Below, piece after piece: positions 10,801 through 25,800 of a stretch of DNA of 64,000 nt. The notes below the pieces were generated by a model. The model was not told where the DNA came from and did not search any database. It saw nothing but the letters and a program-made list of their open reading frames with translations. The DNA lies in contig OY811978.1 of assembly GCA_963681505.1 (NCBI GenBank), positions 6,060,586-6,124,585 on the forward strand, written 5' to 3'. The position numbers and the translations under genes were made by a program. Numbering within the stretch: the stretch's first letter is position 1; the number at the start of each line of letters is the position of its first letter. This DNA comes from Eunapius fragilis (Eukaryota > Porifera > Demospongiae > Spongillida > Spongillidae).

Positions 10801-13800
10801 AGTCTTTTTTCAACTAGTTAATAGCCAATTTTGTTGCATCATACATTATCAATGCTTCGCATAATAATGTATGCTAAGGATGATTGTTGTAAAATTACGA
10901 ACCCAAGGTGAATGCCTTTTAACTACAGTATATGCAACTGCAGGAATAAGGACAAAATAGCACTCACATAAACTAAGACAGAAAGCAGTCTAAACATGAA
11001 AGGAACCTCTTTAGTCTTACGAGTATGGGAGCTCTGCCACTCTCTTTGATCTTGGTCGTTCTGCACAATAACTGTGAAACTGATCTAATCAATGCAGCAG
11101 TTAGCGCGCATGCATGCCATAATGTGAATAAATCAACACTGCACCAAACACAAAACACCAGTCCTAGAAGCATGGCTTTGATACAAAAATTATGTTAAAG
11201 TGTAATATTATATACTAGCATCAAATAAAAATGCTTTGTATTTCTGGCAATGCTTCTACAAAAATAGTGCCGTTTTTTGGGTATCCTTCTGACCTACATG
11301 TATTAACTTCAGAAGAGTGCAGGTCTTGAGCCATAAACCAAAAAGATGAAAACCTTCATCGATAAAGACTTCACAACAAACAACAAAATTATAAGTTTCT
11401 CCGACACATTTTAGTTTTTGCAAATTCCAAAAAATGGGCTAAGAAAGCACGTGTTTCTCATGGAACGGGTGTTAAGATTATATAGCAGTAGTCTTTTGCA
11501 TATGTTGCTAATTGCCATCTGCTCCTAATACTGATATGAAGGAAGGGGTCCTAGAGGATCACCTTGTTGAACATCTGTATCTGATGACGTAGTACCCAAA
11601 TGATGCCACAAGGCACAATGCTGATAATAGTACCATGAGGACCATGGGAATAGTTCTGGGAAGTGAAGGCTGCAGGCATCCAGGACAGCCTTTCTGGATA
11701 CCCGATTGAAAGCATTGTGTAGATTAGTCGTCAAGACTGCAAAATCTGCATCCTGCCAATGTTATTCCACATAGCATCTCAGGCTTTGGATTATCTTCTC
11801 AGCCCTGCTGGGCAAGCTGCCCCACGCTGAAGTGGAGCCAGGAAGTCATGAGCTTTTCCCTTGGTGATCACGCATAGGCATTTCCCAACCAGATGCCTAA
11901 TGCCTTCTCCAACTGCAAAGGGCTGGATTTCTGGGGGGGGGCAGTTGGGTTTGTTTTTTCCCAAGACCACCAAGTTACCTCCTGCAAGGAACCTTGCCAC
12001 CTGCACAGGAGTCTTGCCAGAGGTAAGTAAGTTGACCACATTCCAAAGCACTGCAAAGATCTGGAACTGAAGGGGAACCTCCACCACCTTTTATCAGGTG
12101 CTGTCGAGGGGACCACATGTTGTATCCTTCAGGAAGGAATGGAAAATACCCATAATATCAAAATCCTGTGGGAAGCATGGGGCAACCGAGGGAGGCACTG
12201 TGGGAGGAATGGGTGCCTTTCGGATGCCCAGGTATGCTTGACTAACTGAGCACTTCTCATCATTGTAGGCATGCTTCCTCTGTTCAGAAACCAGGGCATA
12301 TGATCGTGCTGTCGCACATGCTTCATTGAGGATGCTTTGTTGGTAATAGTGAGAGCATCCATAGTAGATACAGATCCATTGAACAAGTCAATAGATTGCA
12401 ATAGCCATACTGCTGTATGTCTCCACTGCAATGCCTAACCCAATTATGTCATTGGCTTGAACCTGAACTGCTGCCCCAGCTACCAGACTTAGACTAGCCT
12501 CATCTAAGGCTGGACAGAGTGGAGAGGAGGTACATGTAACAGCGATATCAAATATCACTGGCTTTCCTTTTTCCCACCCTTCTATGAGTGCATTCAGCAG
12601 GACGAAAGTAGTTGTGGTCTGGAGTAAGCCCATTACCCATCTCTATCCTCACAGGAAAGTGAGCATGACAGCAAGCTTCTGAAAATACATCCCTAAGTTG
12701 ACTGTGCTGAGTCACTGCATCTCTACTTCACAGATAGAATGTTGCGAGGTGGCCAAGGGGTAGGAGCAACTTCAGGACAAAGTGAACATGGAACCTTCAG
12801 ATGTATTCATACCAATTCATCACTTACATTGTAATAGCAACCTGGAATTCACTTGGTACCAGGTGTAGGCCCAAGCTAACAGGAGGGTACCACAGCTATC
12901 CAGAAGCAGCATGATGAGCAGTGATACTCTCTGTGACACTTTGTTAGCAACGTAAGATGCCGTCAATAAAGAACGCTGGCAGACTCTGTGACACTGGGTT
13001 AACAGTATGTGGCTCTATGATGACTACATCAGGAATAACAATTTGGTTATTGTATTTAGCAACAGCGTTGATGAGGAGGTGTGTGTGGATTATCAACAGA
13101 ACAGAAGCCAGAACTATGTATTGATGCAATGTAAGCTGCACTTGAATGAGTCAAAAGGGAGCAGAGACCCAATCACTCCTCGCTAAGATCGATATTGAAA
13201 CTGCCTATCGTCTCGTGCCAGTTCACCCGGATGACCACCCACTTCTAGGGGTCGCCATGCTGCCTTTTGGCCTAAGGTCATCAGCCAAGATTTTCAGGGC
13301 TCTTGCCGACACGTTGGAATGGATCATTCGCCAAGGAGGGGTACCGCACATTGCCCACTACTTTGACGTCGTCGTAGTGGTGGGCGCGCCTCACTCCTCC
13401 CAATGCGCTGACAGCCGGAAAACAGTGACCTTAGCTTGCAAGGGAAATGCGAAGGCCTGACATCATGCCTCACTTTCCTCTGGATCGAGCTAGACACTGT
13501 AGTCTGGTCCCTGCGCCTTCCCGATGACAAAGCTTGCTTACATCAAGGCTATATTACTGGAATGGGACAATAGAAAGGCTTGTTGCAGGAGAGAGCTAGA
13601 ATCCCTTGTTGGCCTTCTTCAACATGCCTGCAAGGTTGTCAAGCCATTTGTTCAACATTTACGTAACATAAAATTTTGATTATTGATAACCTCTGGTAAC
13701 TACATGTACAAATGGTTTTGTGTATGGCAGCCATTTTTGTGGGGGCTATTATGTATGTGGTGCTAAGTGGGTTACTAGCACCCCAAACCTCATGTAAAGA

Positions 13801-16800
13801 ATTTGTTGACACATTCATATTGCTGTGGCCGAAGTTTTAATAGTTGAGGTTTGGGGTCTTAGCAACACCTACAAACAACCTCCGCAAAGATGGCTGCCAT
13901 ACGCTTGGGTTATCAATAATCAAAACGTAAATGTTGAACATAATGTGGCACATAATTATCAACCTTCACACAGTAATTACGAAATATGTGTTATAAACCA
14001 ATACATTGTTTAACCCTTTCATCTCTCGTCAAAATGCTTGACACAGTAGTATTGCACTTATCAGGCCCTTCAATTTGGTGCCATGCAAGGACCTGTTTTC
14101 ATAGTGGGCACCAAGATAATACACTGCAAAGTTCAGATTATACATGTATGTAAAACTAATTAATTATTCAGCATCGATTATCTTGTAAACCATTAAGCAT
14201 GAAAACAATAATTACTCCATTAAATGATCTTTCATATAAAGACAAATTAACATACAGTAGCGGTCAAAATTAAGTTTACGTAATTATTTACGCCGTGGCC
14301 ATTGTACGGGCTGCCGTATGTACGGTACGCTATTACAGTCATACAGTACGATTACTGCCGTAGTACTAGCGTATCTAATTACGGCGTAATTAGTTTATGG
14401 CGTAACGTATATGTATTGGTCAGAACATGTTTTTGACACTTTGCAAGCAAAATGAGAACACCATTTCACACAACGAAAACGTGCCGGGTTAAATGGTTTT
14501 AATTAGCTAGTGTGTGCGGCATTATTATATTAAACATGTACCGCACAACGGCCACCGCGCAATTAATTCACGTAAGGGAGTTATACGCTACGCCTACTAC
14601 AATGTACATTATGTTTACGGTTATACCGTACAACGGCCACGGCGTAAATAATTACGTAAACTTTATTTTGACCGCTACTATAAATTGTTTGAACATAATC
14701 TAAACTGTGGTATCCATCTACTTTTTTGGAATGGTATGCAATGACCCCATCCTAAATAAATTCAGAATCGGAATCATTGATGTGCCCATCAGAGGATGAT
14801 ACCTTGGGACTTACATGTAGTTTTTCAAACCCAGAGAGGTGTTTATTTATTGCACAAGATATAAAAAGCATTCTGTTTGTGAAAGTTGGTGGTATATGGG
14901 ATTTGAAGGTAATGGTGGTGTAAGAAGGAAGGGAACAAGGAATCAACGATGATACAAAAATTTAAAAGTCCCATATTTAGCACTTTTGTATAGCACGTAC
15001 ATCTTACGTTGCTAATTATAGGACTTTAAATTTTTCAAATTATCATTGATCCCTTGTTCCCTTCCTTTTTACACCATCATTGAAATCCTATATACATGTA
15101 CCACCAACTTCCTCATTTAAAAATCTTGTTTCCTTCATTTTTATATAATGATACCTCAATGTTGCCATGGGAATGAGCACTCAAATGACGCAATGATAAC
15201 GTATATCGGTATAATGCATTATTAATGTATTGGATACATGGAAATGTTCTTCCTGGATATTCTAAAGCCATTGTATAATCGGTGCTCTTCAAAACCATTC
15301 CTATCACGATCACAAGTTATACTCTCCCGAGAAGAAAAAAAAAAGAAGACAACAACATCAGCGATGGAGAAGAATAGGTCTGGGAACGAGAACAGTATGG
15401 GCTTTTTTTGTTCTCTTTAAGCAGATGGTCTGAAGATTTGGACAAATCATGAAAATGACCGTCTTTGCCGTCTGGTTCATTAGCAACAAAGAACTAAACT
15501 ATCCGTTTCTCAGTAGATGAGATATACAAGGACCGCGTTAAAAAAATGATATTCATGCTGCAGCATAAATATTATGGATGGAACCTAATGTAGGTTCCGA
15601 TTAATTGCATGCAACACAAAAATGCCATTCTTTTATTTAATTGGGCTGGTCTGTACCGCTTAATAAAACTGCACGGCATTTAACGAAGACTTTTATTTTT
15701 GAACACCCCTCTTATTTTAATATATTCCTAGACCCATCCCCTGGTGCAAAAGTCAGTCAGCCAAGTTAGTGTGAAAGGTGCATCAATCAGCAGACATAGG
15801 ACCATTGTATGCTGATTGATGCTCCTTTCACACTAGCTTGGCTGTCTGGCTTTTGTCAATGGAGCAGATAGCTCAAAGTTCTTTGTAAGATTACATGTTG
15901 CAGCGGGTGTCTATGGGCAAGTCTTGTCATGACTTCCCTTACATGAAAGTGATAAGTGGATGGACATATATGTACTAATGGAACAAAAAATTGGAATTAA
16001 TATTTTTGATTGTTCCATCTCTCACCGCCCCACCCCCACCCCCCTTGGATTTCGTAATGTGTCATATGTCATAGATTTATGTCCAAATTGCCTAATACTT
16101 GTAGATGGCCATGGTGTAATTGTGTAAGACTTATATGGCTTAAGTATACCAGATACGTGTACTTTTTTGGTTTGTTTGCAAGCTGATGCTTATTGTACCA
16201 TTAGTGGTTAAATCAGTATAATCTACAGTACTCTCTTTCATGGTATTGTGTGCTCATTAGGTTTGTAAAAGTGAACAGGACCATGAAGAGGTTATACTTG
16301 GGTTATTGTACTCACTGTTGACTGACCCAACTGCTGCTTCAAAGGTGAATGTACCATGACTCTCCACATTGATATGTAGACTTAAGTTATATTGGTGTGT
16401 ATTCGTGCAACTGACATGTAATGTAATTTAGGAGAAATCATGTGTGGTAATTAATGAAATTGTTGCATTTACACATGGATGATATAGTGTTATTTATATT
16501 TTTGTTTCTATAATGTTTACCAGAACTACTCTACGTTGGCTTTGATTGCACGTGATGGAATGGCTCACCTCATTCGTATGGTTGAGATTATTATTCTGGA
16601 AAAGCTGCAAAAACTTAATGACGGTGTCAAAGATCAAGTTAGTAACCATGTCTTGTTAGTATTTGCACTAAGTATGGTTTGCATATTTAAGCTATTCTGG
16701 CTTGTGCGGGAACTTGTGCAAACACGTGTTATTGGAGCTGATGTCCTGTGCTATGCTTTTCTGAAGCAGTGTCCAGGTTGGTAGTGTCGTCAGATTTTTT

Positions 16801-19800
16801 TGTGTTTCTATAAAGTATTGTGGTTATACATGTATATTTAGCCGGTAGTAGCAGTAGAAGTGACATCTGGCTTCTGGAATCACTCTTGCATTTACTACTA
16901 GACAATAGGTAACGTTTAGTGTCTGATACATCTATTTTTGAATAATATTTTGTGTTCTTATCGATTTACTAGGCCTTGGCTTGAATCTCAACCTGCTCTT
17001 GTGGATAGTGTAATTTTTACATATCTGTCCTTAATTCCATCACACTTCTCTGCTAAACTCTCCACTCTAAGGGAGTTAGAAACTGGGTTGTGTGTATCAC
17101 TGCTTAGAAGCAAGGTATTGGGTGTACTGTGTATTTTTGAATCTACATTCTATTGACAATGTTAATGTATATGTACTGGCAGTGCACATACATATACCAT
17201 CGATATTATGGTAAAAACGGTGGAATTTGTAATAAGTCCATATGCATTAATTTGCCTCATCTGAATCTTTCATCTACATTTATGCATTTGGGAGGAGAGA
17301 ATTTAATGCTTTCAACTGACATACTAAAATTATGAGTATATATATCATTTTAGCAACAGATGATATTGTATTCATTGCTTGGAATGGAGCTGATACTTAT
17401 GCGTCTTCATACCACGCTAGATCAACCAGTTGGTTCTGATCTAGGGGAAAAGAAAAATTCTAATATGGCTATTCAGGGTAGCAATCGAAACATCTGGTGT
17501 TGTGGTCTCCAATCCCTCACTCTGCTTATTTAACTTTGCAAGAGGATTGCTTGATATCAAAATAGCTCCTAATTTCTGTTTAGCATCTATCAATTGCAAG
17601 TAACATGGGAGCTAGTTTGGATTTATTATAACGCCATGTCTATTGCATAATGTGTGCTTTATGTTGGAACATTCGTATTAACAATTTCATATTGCATTTA
17701 TACCATAGTTAGTGTTGGACAACCTACATGTATATGATAAATATAAAAATAATACTGTGTGGACTCATATTCAAGATAATTTGTTCATCACTATATCTGT
17801 GGGACTCTTGCTCTGAGTGAAAGGAAAATTTTTATGAAATGCGATCAGGGAAAAGAACTAATTTATTAATCAAGTCATAATGTCAAGCGCATCATTGATG
17901 TATGTAATATATTATTTTGTATCATCGTTGACAAGTAAAAAAGTAAGACTTGATTCGCATTGTCATGCTAACTTGATATTTTTGAGATTTTTCATTTATT
18001 CACTCTGTCGTATTCATAAAAATTGAGTCAACCCACCAGTATGTAAACTATACCTGCATGTAGCGTACGCTTGGCAACTTGAATGTAACTTTGTTGCAGT
18101 TGTTTATCTGTTTAATGAGAATGATAGAGAATGAATTACAGTAGTTGTTTATGGGTGTAACACCATACGATTCAGTGTGACATGTTGTGAGCCAGCAGCA
18201 GTCAACCTTTGTATTCCTGGCTTAATTCAATATGAATGTGTTTTTATCGGGGACTTGTTGTTACAAATGTAAATGTGCACATTGCGGTGCAAAAATCACG
18301 TACATGTGCAAAACATGTTCACTCCTGCACATAAGTACATATGTGTGCAGTGCAACAATGTACTTAATTAACCAAGAAATGTCAGTGTTATACTTGTTTT
18401 GTTTTATTTTTTTTGCAGTTCATGGATCGCATACCAATTGGGAGAGATCTTATTAGATTGCTTCAGAATGTGGCTAGGTTGGATTGGCACACATACATGT
18501 AAATATGCACTTGAATATAAAAAAATATTGCAGAATACCAGAATTTTCTGATTTGTGGAAAGACATGCTACTGAACCCTGAAAGGTTGAACTCACAGTTC
18601 ACAGGTGACATCTACGTTGAAGATGTAATGTCCATGTTAGGTACCATTACTTATTTGACACAGGTGTCCTCCTTATTGCAATGAAACGTACATCAAGGCG
18701 TTTCATAAGTGGACGAATTACTCCCGAGTTAGAGATTAAGTTGAACTTCTTGTTATCAAAGGTGGGACCATTATTCTTATGATTTTTGAATTCTAGCCTA
18801 CACATGCTTTATATGTGCACATGTGTATATAATGTGTAATGGTTATATGAGATCACTGGTGTGAAAGGGATCAAATGCATGTTTTTAGTTATTAGATTAT
18901 CTAAGAGGGATCTACCTAGTCTCTCCACAACCTCTTTCCTATGTACTGTAATGGTTTTGTCCATCATAGATTTAACTCTCTAATTATGCTTAGCATGTGT
19001 CACCTGTGATGTTCCCATCCTAGAAAATTGCATTAGGTCTGAATTTGCACTGCAGATATGCCCGCTTTGCATTGTCACGCTTCCCATAGGCTGGACGCAG
19101 TTACCTCAACTGCTTATGAGCTTTTGGGTACCATCACAAATAGGGATGTGGCACCATTAACATCCATCTACATATACCTTTCCTCATCTTCCACTAAAAG
19201 TTCTAAACACAAATCCATTTGGTATTACATTTGGGCTACACCACCTTTCTGACTGTTGCCATGAACCAAAATCATATAATTAATCAAGTGCTATGAATCC
19301 AAAGTATTTGGACTATGAATCGTATGGCAAAACCAATGTTAGAAGAAATGCCTCCTTTAGGAACCAACACCAAACATGATCAAGTTGTAAAGATAATTGG
19401 TCAGGATTAATGTTTCATGTGCCGAAGTAAAGAGTTCAGTCTTATAACTGCAAATCTGGGTGGTCGAAGTGTCTTTTCTTTTTGGCTTGTTTTCTGCAGC
19501 TTTTATAGTCAGAAACTGATTGTGGTAGGCAAATAGATATCTTTTAAAGCACTTCGATAGCTTGCAGGAAAGCATTAATTCAACAAAAGTTATCCACAAA
19601 CGTCATAATAATGGTATTTATGTATATAATGTGTACAGTTCATTCTACCTAATAGCAAATAGTTAATAATCTTGTTGAGAACAGACAGCATTTCATTATC
19701 TGGGTTTTTGAAAAATGCAAACACGTTTTTGTATGCAATGTGGCAATCTGTGATAATTTGTATGTCAACAGAGTTTCAATTCTGTTTTTTATAATTTTAC

Positions 19801-22800
19801 AGATAGTAATCAGCTCCAAGACAGTGGCATCTTTTACTGATTGAATTTGCTAATTCCAATTTTTTTAGCCATTCTGAGGCTGATTGCACTTAAGTTGTGA
19901 ATCAAGGTCACCCATAGTCCTGGGGATCACAATTCAAGATGTATTAAACCCTTTCATGTTCCCATATAAAGTTTTTTTGTTCGTGACGATATAAATATGG
20001 AGGTATTTCGTAAACATCAATGTCTAACCAGTTACAATGGAACCTTTTATCCTAAATTAAATGCTATATACAGAACATAATAATGTGCATATTAACAATG
20101 TACATATACAGTTAAACATGCAATAGAACATTTGAATTTCATGTACTGAAGTCTCTTATGCTATAAAGTTGTCATACTGATAAGGGTCTTATATTCCTTG
20201 CTACCTATGTATAAGATAATAGTTGGGTTTGAAATTGAGTAATTGAAAATCATGCTATTATAGGTAAGGTTTGGACAGCATAAGAAATACCAAGAATGGT
20301 TTCAAAAGAAGGTGAGTAGGCATTCCGATTTGTGCTTGGTTACATAATCCCCCCCCCCCCCCCCCCCCCCCCCCCGCTTGAAGCACTTATCTACGCCTGA
20401 GAGCCTTGCATTGATTCCAGAGCTGATTCGTTACATTTGTTGTGTCATTCATCCCACAAATGAGATTTTGGGCTCAGACATTTTACCTCGTTGGGCAGTT
20501 GTTGGTTGGCTTCTCTCATTGTGCCAGGTGAAGGGAATTTGTAAAGTCTAGTATGTATGACAGTGTTGCATGTACTGTATATGCGTGTACTTGTACATGA
20601 GTGTAGTGCTCTCATGGTAATTAAGGTTGTGCCCAACAATTTATTATAAATTTCTGCGTGTAAATTTTCTTTACTTATCTTCACTATTAAATGTTTTCCT
20701 TTAAAAATTACCTACACTACTAAATTTGTTTGCTGCCATGAGTACTTTTACCAACCTATTGTGTTATAATCCAACATATCTTCAGATAAGTGTTGTAAAC
20801 ATTTCAATATTAGATAGGTGTATAGAGGAGTACATGCTATTTATTTGTTTAGATTGTTGACCATTTATGGTTTAAAACCAGCTAAGCTAATAATGTTAGT
20901 AGACGCAAGTGCTTCAATGACTGGTTCACCACATATAGGCTGAATCCTTTTTGCATGATAATGATAAGGTTCATGCCTACTCACCATTGGTTCTACATGT
21001 AGGTGTTGTTCACTTGACGGAATTGTACTACAATGCAATTATTCTGCAGGTGTATCATTTTTTTTGTAATTACAAAGCTTAATTCTCTTTTGTAAATATT
21101 TGTGCTGTGCTTCACACATTTGTTTCAATAATTTTCATTATAATGTCCCGGTTACTAATCTACATGTACAGTGACATTTTATTACATTTCACTTACTATG
21201 GATGATGTATTTTGTACTCCAGGGAAATCCAGTAATTTCAAGTCTTGCAAAGCTAGCACTATTTTATGATTGGCTCTTCTACAGTGAGTCAGACAACATA
21301 ATGAACATTGGTAAGGTTGCTGTTTGTGCCAAATATAACATTGTTTCATAATTAAAGGTATTTATTTAGAACCTGGAATTTTGCTAATGCATCATTCGTT
21401 GAGGTCACACCCTGTGATGACAGCTTCACTTTTGGATTTTCTGTGTAGGGTAAGTGTATAAGTGAATTAAGATACCTACTGCCTGATTTACTGATTTATA
21501 TTGTTTTATCTTTTTTAAGCTGATCCCATCATACTGCCCTGCATTGGACAAGGCAGCTGAAGCTGGAATTAAGTTGGCTTTGGCAGATATTTTACACAAA
21601 GGAGTTGTACCGTACGTTGAATGCATTGCACCTGTATGCATGTGAAATTAAAATAGCTGCATATACAATGGTGTTCACTGAAAGAGGGAAAAAAATGCAA
21701 TAATGCACATTTTAGATAATACCTCATGAATAATTACATTTTTAGATTCAGCATCTAATTCTGAACAGAATACATTCACTTTAACTTAATTATGACATGT
21801 AAACAAAACAGTGCACCATAGCAAACAACTGCTGGTCAGGTTGGATGTTCAAGGCTATCACTCTTCTATTTTTTGCAGTTAGGGTACCAATTTTTTTTTT
21901 TGTATGTACCCAATACGGGTAAGTACCTATATTGTTGTATTGAGCTCTTAAGGCCCACGTGCTGTGGATATCGGTAGCTTTTCAGAGGGAGGCGGGGACT
22001 TTGAGCAATTTCGGATGATTTAGTTCGACTTAAGGAATGGAAAGAATTCCATTGCATGAAGCAGTCCACAGTGTATACATATATATTTTAAAATATTTTA
22101 TTGCGTCAATGGAAACACCAAATTATAGTTGATCAAAAGCTAAAAACCTTATAAAACCCCCATGTTGTACAATTCTTGTGAATCGTAGTAAAGTATCGGA
22201 CTTGCTGACATCATATACGTCTTTTGAGATACGATAGCAGCAGCTCAGGTCATACTTTCAGTGAAGATGATGTCATGGGTTCTTTTCAGAACCAATGCAG
22301 CATGGCATTAGAAGGTTCATGCTCAAGTAGATCAGGTGTTTCTGCAAAGAGAAAGCTCTGCATGCCATCTTTAAGTAATAAACCATGCTCAATGCTGCAG
22401 AGGAAAGATCAACTTTCTCACTTCACGATGCGGTCAAATACATGTATGACACAGACACCATTGACAAAGCTGTCTCCACAGCACTGTCGTATAGACAAAA
22501 GAATGCATTTTTTGAGATATGAAAGGCAATCGTCATTATGAGTACTGCTGCAACAGCGTAAATGTATTGCATCATGCGGATTGTGACGTATGTTACCATT
22601 TGTGGAATGTTGTGATACATCACGAATTACCAAAATGGCTGTTTTTTTAAGCTTTTAAGCTTTCGATCAATTATAAATCAGTATTTCCATTAATGCAATA
22701 TAATATTAAAAATATATATATACGTATACATTGGGGACTGCTTCATTCAATGGAATACCTTTCATTCCTTAAGTCGAACTAATTCGTCCGCAATTGCACG

Positions 22801-25800
22801 AAACCGCCGCCTCCAAAAGAAAAGTCATACATCACTGCCGATCTCCATGTTAGGCGCAAATTGTGAATTTGCGCAATTTATAAATTGCGCTGCGCAATTT
22901 GTGAATTCACAATCTGCCCAACAATTTATAAATTGTTGCGCAAACTGTGAATCGTACTATGCACGGTCCGTTTATAAATTGCACAACGAAAGTTAAGTTG
23001 CGCTATTTGTGAACTGCATTTCCAGTCACAATTTGGATCTCTAAATACTGCATCAGGAATATGTTCACAGGACGTCTTGTGACACTACACCTTGCATATG
23101 GTACACTGGGACATGTGTGTCAGCTACAGCTGGCATAGACATGTGCAGAATATATATGTACTCTGATTTAGGCTTCGCCGGCTTTATTTGGCTTCGATGG
23201 AAATGGTCTTTTGACAAGCATTAAGAAAATATGACTGTAGCATATTCTGTTCATACTCACGACTAGCTGGGTTGTTGCCAAAAGCCAAATCAGTAGCAAA
23301 TGCTACAGTGTAATGAACCACAGTCTGAAGCTCCTTTTTGAAATTGCACCTTTTGAATTTTAAATGCTATTCATTGATTACCAGTGCAAAGCAAGGAAGC
23401 TATTTGCAATTTTGTGTCAGTAGACACTGAACTGTGCACACTGTCATAAATATTTACATAATCAGATGATATGTGTTCGATTGCAATCCAGTGATTTCCT
23501 TCAACATGAATTATTTGAATGAACGCTTGATTAGTTTCTGGGAAGGAAAGGTTCTGACCTAAGTTGTAAAATCCTGCCAAAGATGGGAACTGGCTCTAAA
23601 TCATTTTCATAGCTTTATTTATGTGGGCATCTTCAAATCATTTACCTTGTTTCACAGCTTCATCTAGTTTTTCTTCAGATGTAGCTGCATCTTTCTTTGC
23701 AGGAACCTTTCCACTTTTTGGTTGAGTTTGGTAGGCTTCTTTAGTGGTAGATTGTTCAAGTTTTGTGATGCCATTTATTGTACCGTTTGACTCATTTGAC
23801 TGGCGCATGATTTGGATTTCGGGTGGCAATGACTGCTGCGATTAAATCCAGCAGCTCTACAAGGACAATGTTTATCTTTACAACCTTTCTTGCTTATACA
23901 TTTCAGCTTGTCTCTTCCTGTCTGAGCAGCTTCTCTCAGTGTTATGGTAGGGCAGTTTGGAATAGTCCTTATTGTATGGAAATGGTACAGACCCCTTAAA
24001 TGGCATTCGCTCGCCACTTGGATACCAGTTAGACAGGATGCCATGTTCACTCCTGAAAATAAATTCATCACTAATATCTCTGCAGTGAAATATTTAGTAC
24101 CCCCATATACATGCACTCCAAATTTTTACCTCAAAGCAGTAGTTTTTTAAACCTCTAGACAACACAACCCATGTCCAGAGAGTTTCAAGTAACTACTTTG
24201 ACATACAAAATTCACAAGTAACTTACTGTAGCTGGTAGAGATCATGTCTAACTTCATTAACATAGCACAGCAGACGTGTATGTCAGTTGATGACCGCTCA
24301 TTTTTGGGTAACAGTACTGTAACAGTATCTCCTGCACAGTAGGTAGGTATTGCATTGATGTCGTTTCCTCTTGGCATACTGGGTCTTCATTCTTTCAACA
24401 TTTTTGAGATACTCTTTATCAGCTGCCTCACGTTTGTTTACATGGCGTGTGCTGGTAGTAAGTGTGGACAGTGAAGGTTCACTGAGGGGAGGGCGGTTAT
24501 GCACAATAAGTATGGGTACATGTGTATTACAAAACTAACCTTATGTCTGATGAGGTTCTTTTTGCAAGTGGAGGTTTAACGGGAGATGGTATATCATCCT
24601 GATGAGAGTTACTAGTTTGTGCTGGACACAAGAGTAGCAACGATTGTTCATTTGAAACTGATGATTTAGGAAGAATTTGTGAGGGTGGCAAAATTAACGT
24701 AGGACTGTCAGGATTTGAAGTACTTATAGGTGAATTTCTAACAAGAGAAGTGGTTGAAGGACTGTGAGATTTGGACCGAACTGGAAACACCGATGAACGA
24801 GTAAATCCTGATGGCTTAACAGGAGGGGTGATTGAAGATGGTTGCCGAACAGGAGACACTGATGAACGAGTAAATCCTGATGGCTTAACAGGAGGAGTGA
24901 TTGAAGATGCTTGCCAAACAGGAGACACTGATGAACGAGTTAATCCTGATGGCTTAACAGGAGGGGTGATTGAAGATGCTTGACGAACAGGAGACACTGA
25001 TGAACGAATAAAACTTAGTGGCTTAACAGGAGGAGTGATTGAAGATGCTTGACAAACAGGAGACACTGATGAACGAGTAAATCCTGATGGGCTTAACAGG
25101 AGGGGTGATTGAAGATGCTTGCCAAACAGGAGACACTGATGAACGAGTAAATCCTGATGGCGTAACAGGAGTGGTGTAAAACTTGACGGCTTAATATGAG
25201 AGGTGGTCGAAAGACTGTGAGATGCTTGCCAAACAGGAGACACTGATGGAGTATGACCTGGAGATTGAAAAGGACAAAGGAGTATCACTGTTTAAAAAAT
25301 AATGAAGCGATGAAAGCAAAAATTCTATTAAAAATTCTGAATAGTCACATACCTGCACGCATGTAAGATCAATACACATTGCGCTTACCATCCCACGTCT
25401 TCCTCCATGACACATGGTCCCTTTCCTTTGGGAAGGTCTGCAAATGGGGTTGTTCTGGGAGGTTGACCATAAACCACTTCATATGGGCTTTTCATCAAGG
25501 TGTGGCACACTTGTGTGTTAAGGTTATCTGCATGTGTAAGTAAATGGTTAAAATTGCATTTGTCTTACAATCAACATACATTGAATGCGTGGCAACCAAT
25601 CAGTGCATGGAGCATTTCCTGTTCCATTTCATTCCTGTTTCATTGCTTGGATCTGCATCTCAACACAGTGGTTACCCTTTTCTACCAATCCTTGAGATTG
25701 AGAATGGCAGGGGCACCCATTAATTATCGTCACAACTTGACCTGGCCATAATGCCATTATCAGACTGCAGTATCTTTGGAAGCCCCAAATAAGGAAACAC

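Larger units (their letters stand above)
7846..16260 (+). other. INTS3 intron 2 (8.4 kb), filled with repeats
   Basis: Donor GTGTGT at 7846, acceptor CTCATTAG at 16260. It contains DIRS-type recombinase and RT debris, an RLE retrotransposon copy, three inverted-repeat elements and one small hairpin (listed separately). The stretches 9900-10450 and 10720-11500 show nothing recognisable. Confidence 0.75.

Noticed and set aside
24771-24983. Plus-strand frame with [20 protein letters not shown] repeats
   Set aside because: Shadow of the minus-strand Ser/Pro repeat, which connects to the other domains of the transposon protein.
24780-25170. CRISPR-like array of 69-bp repeats
   Set aside because: Units are contiguous with no spacers, encode an open frame and lie in a eukaryotic transposon.
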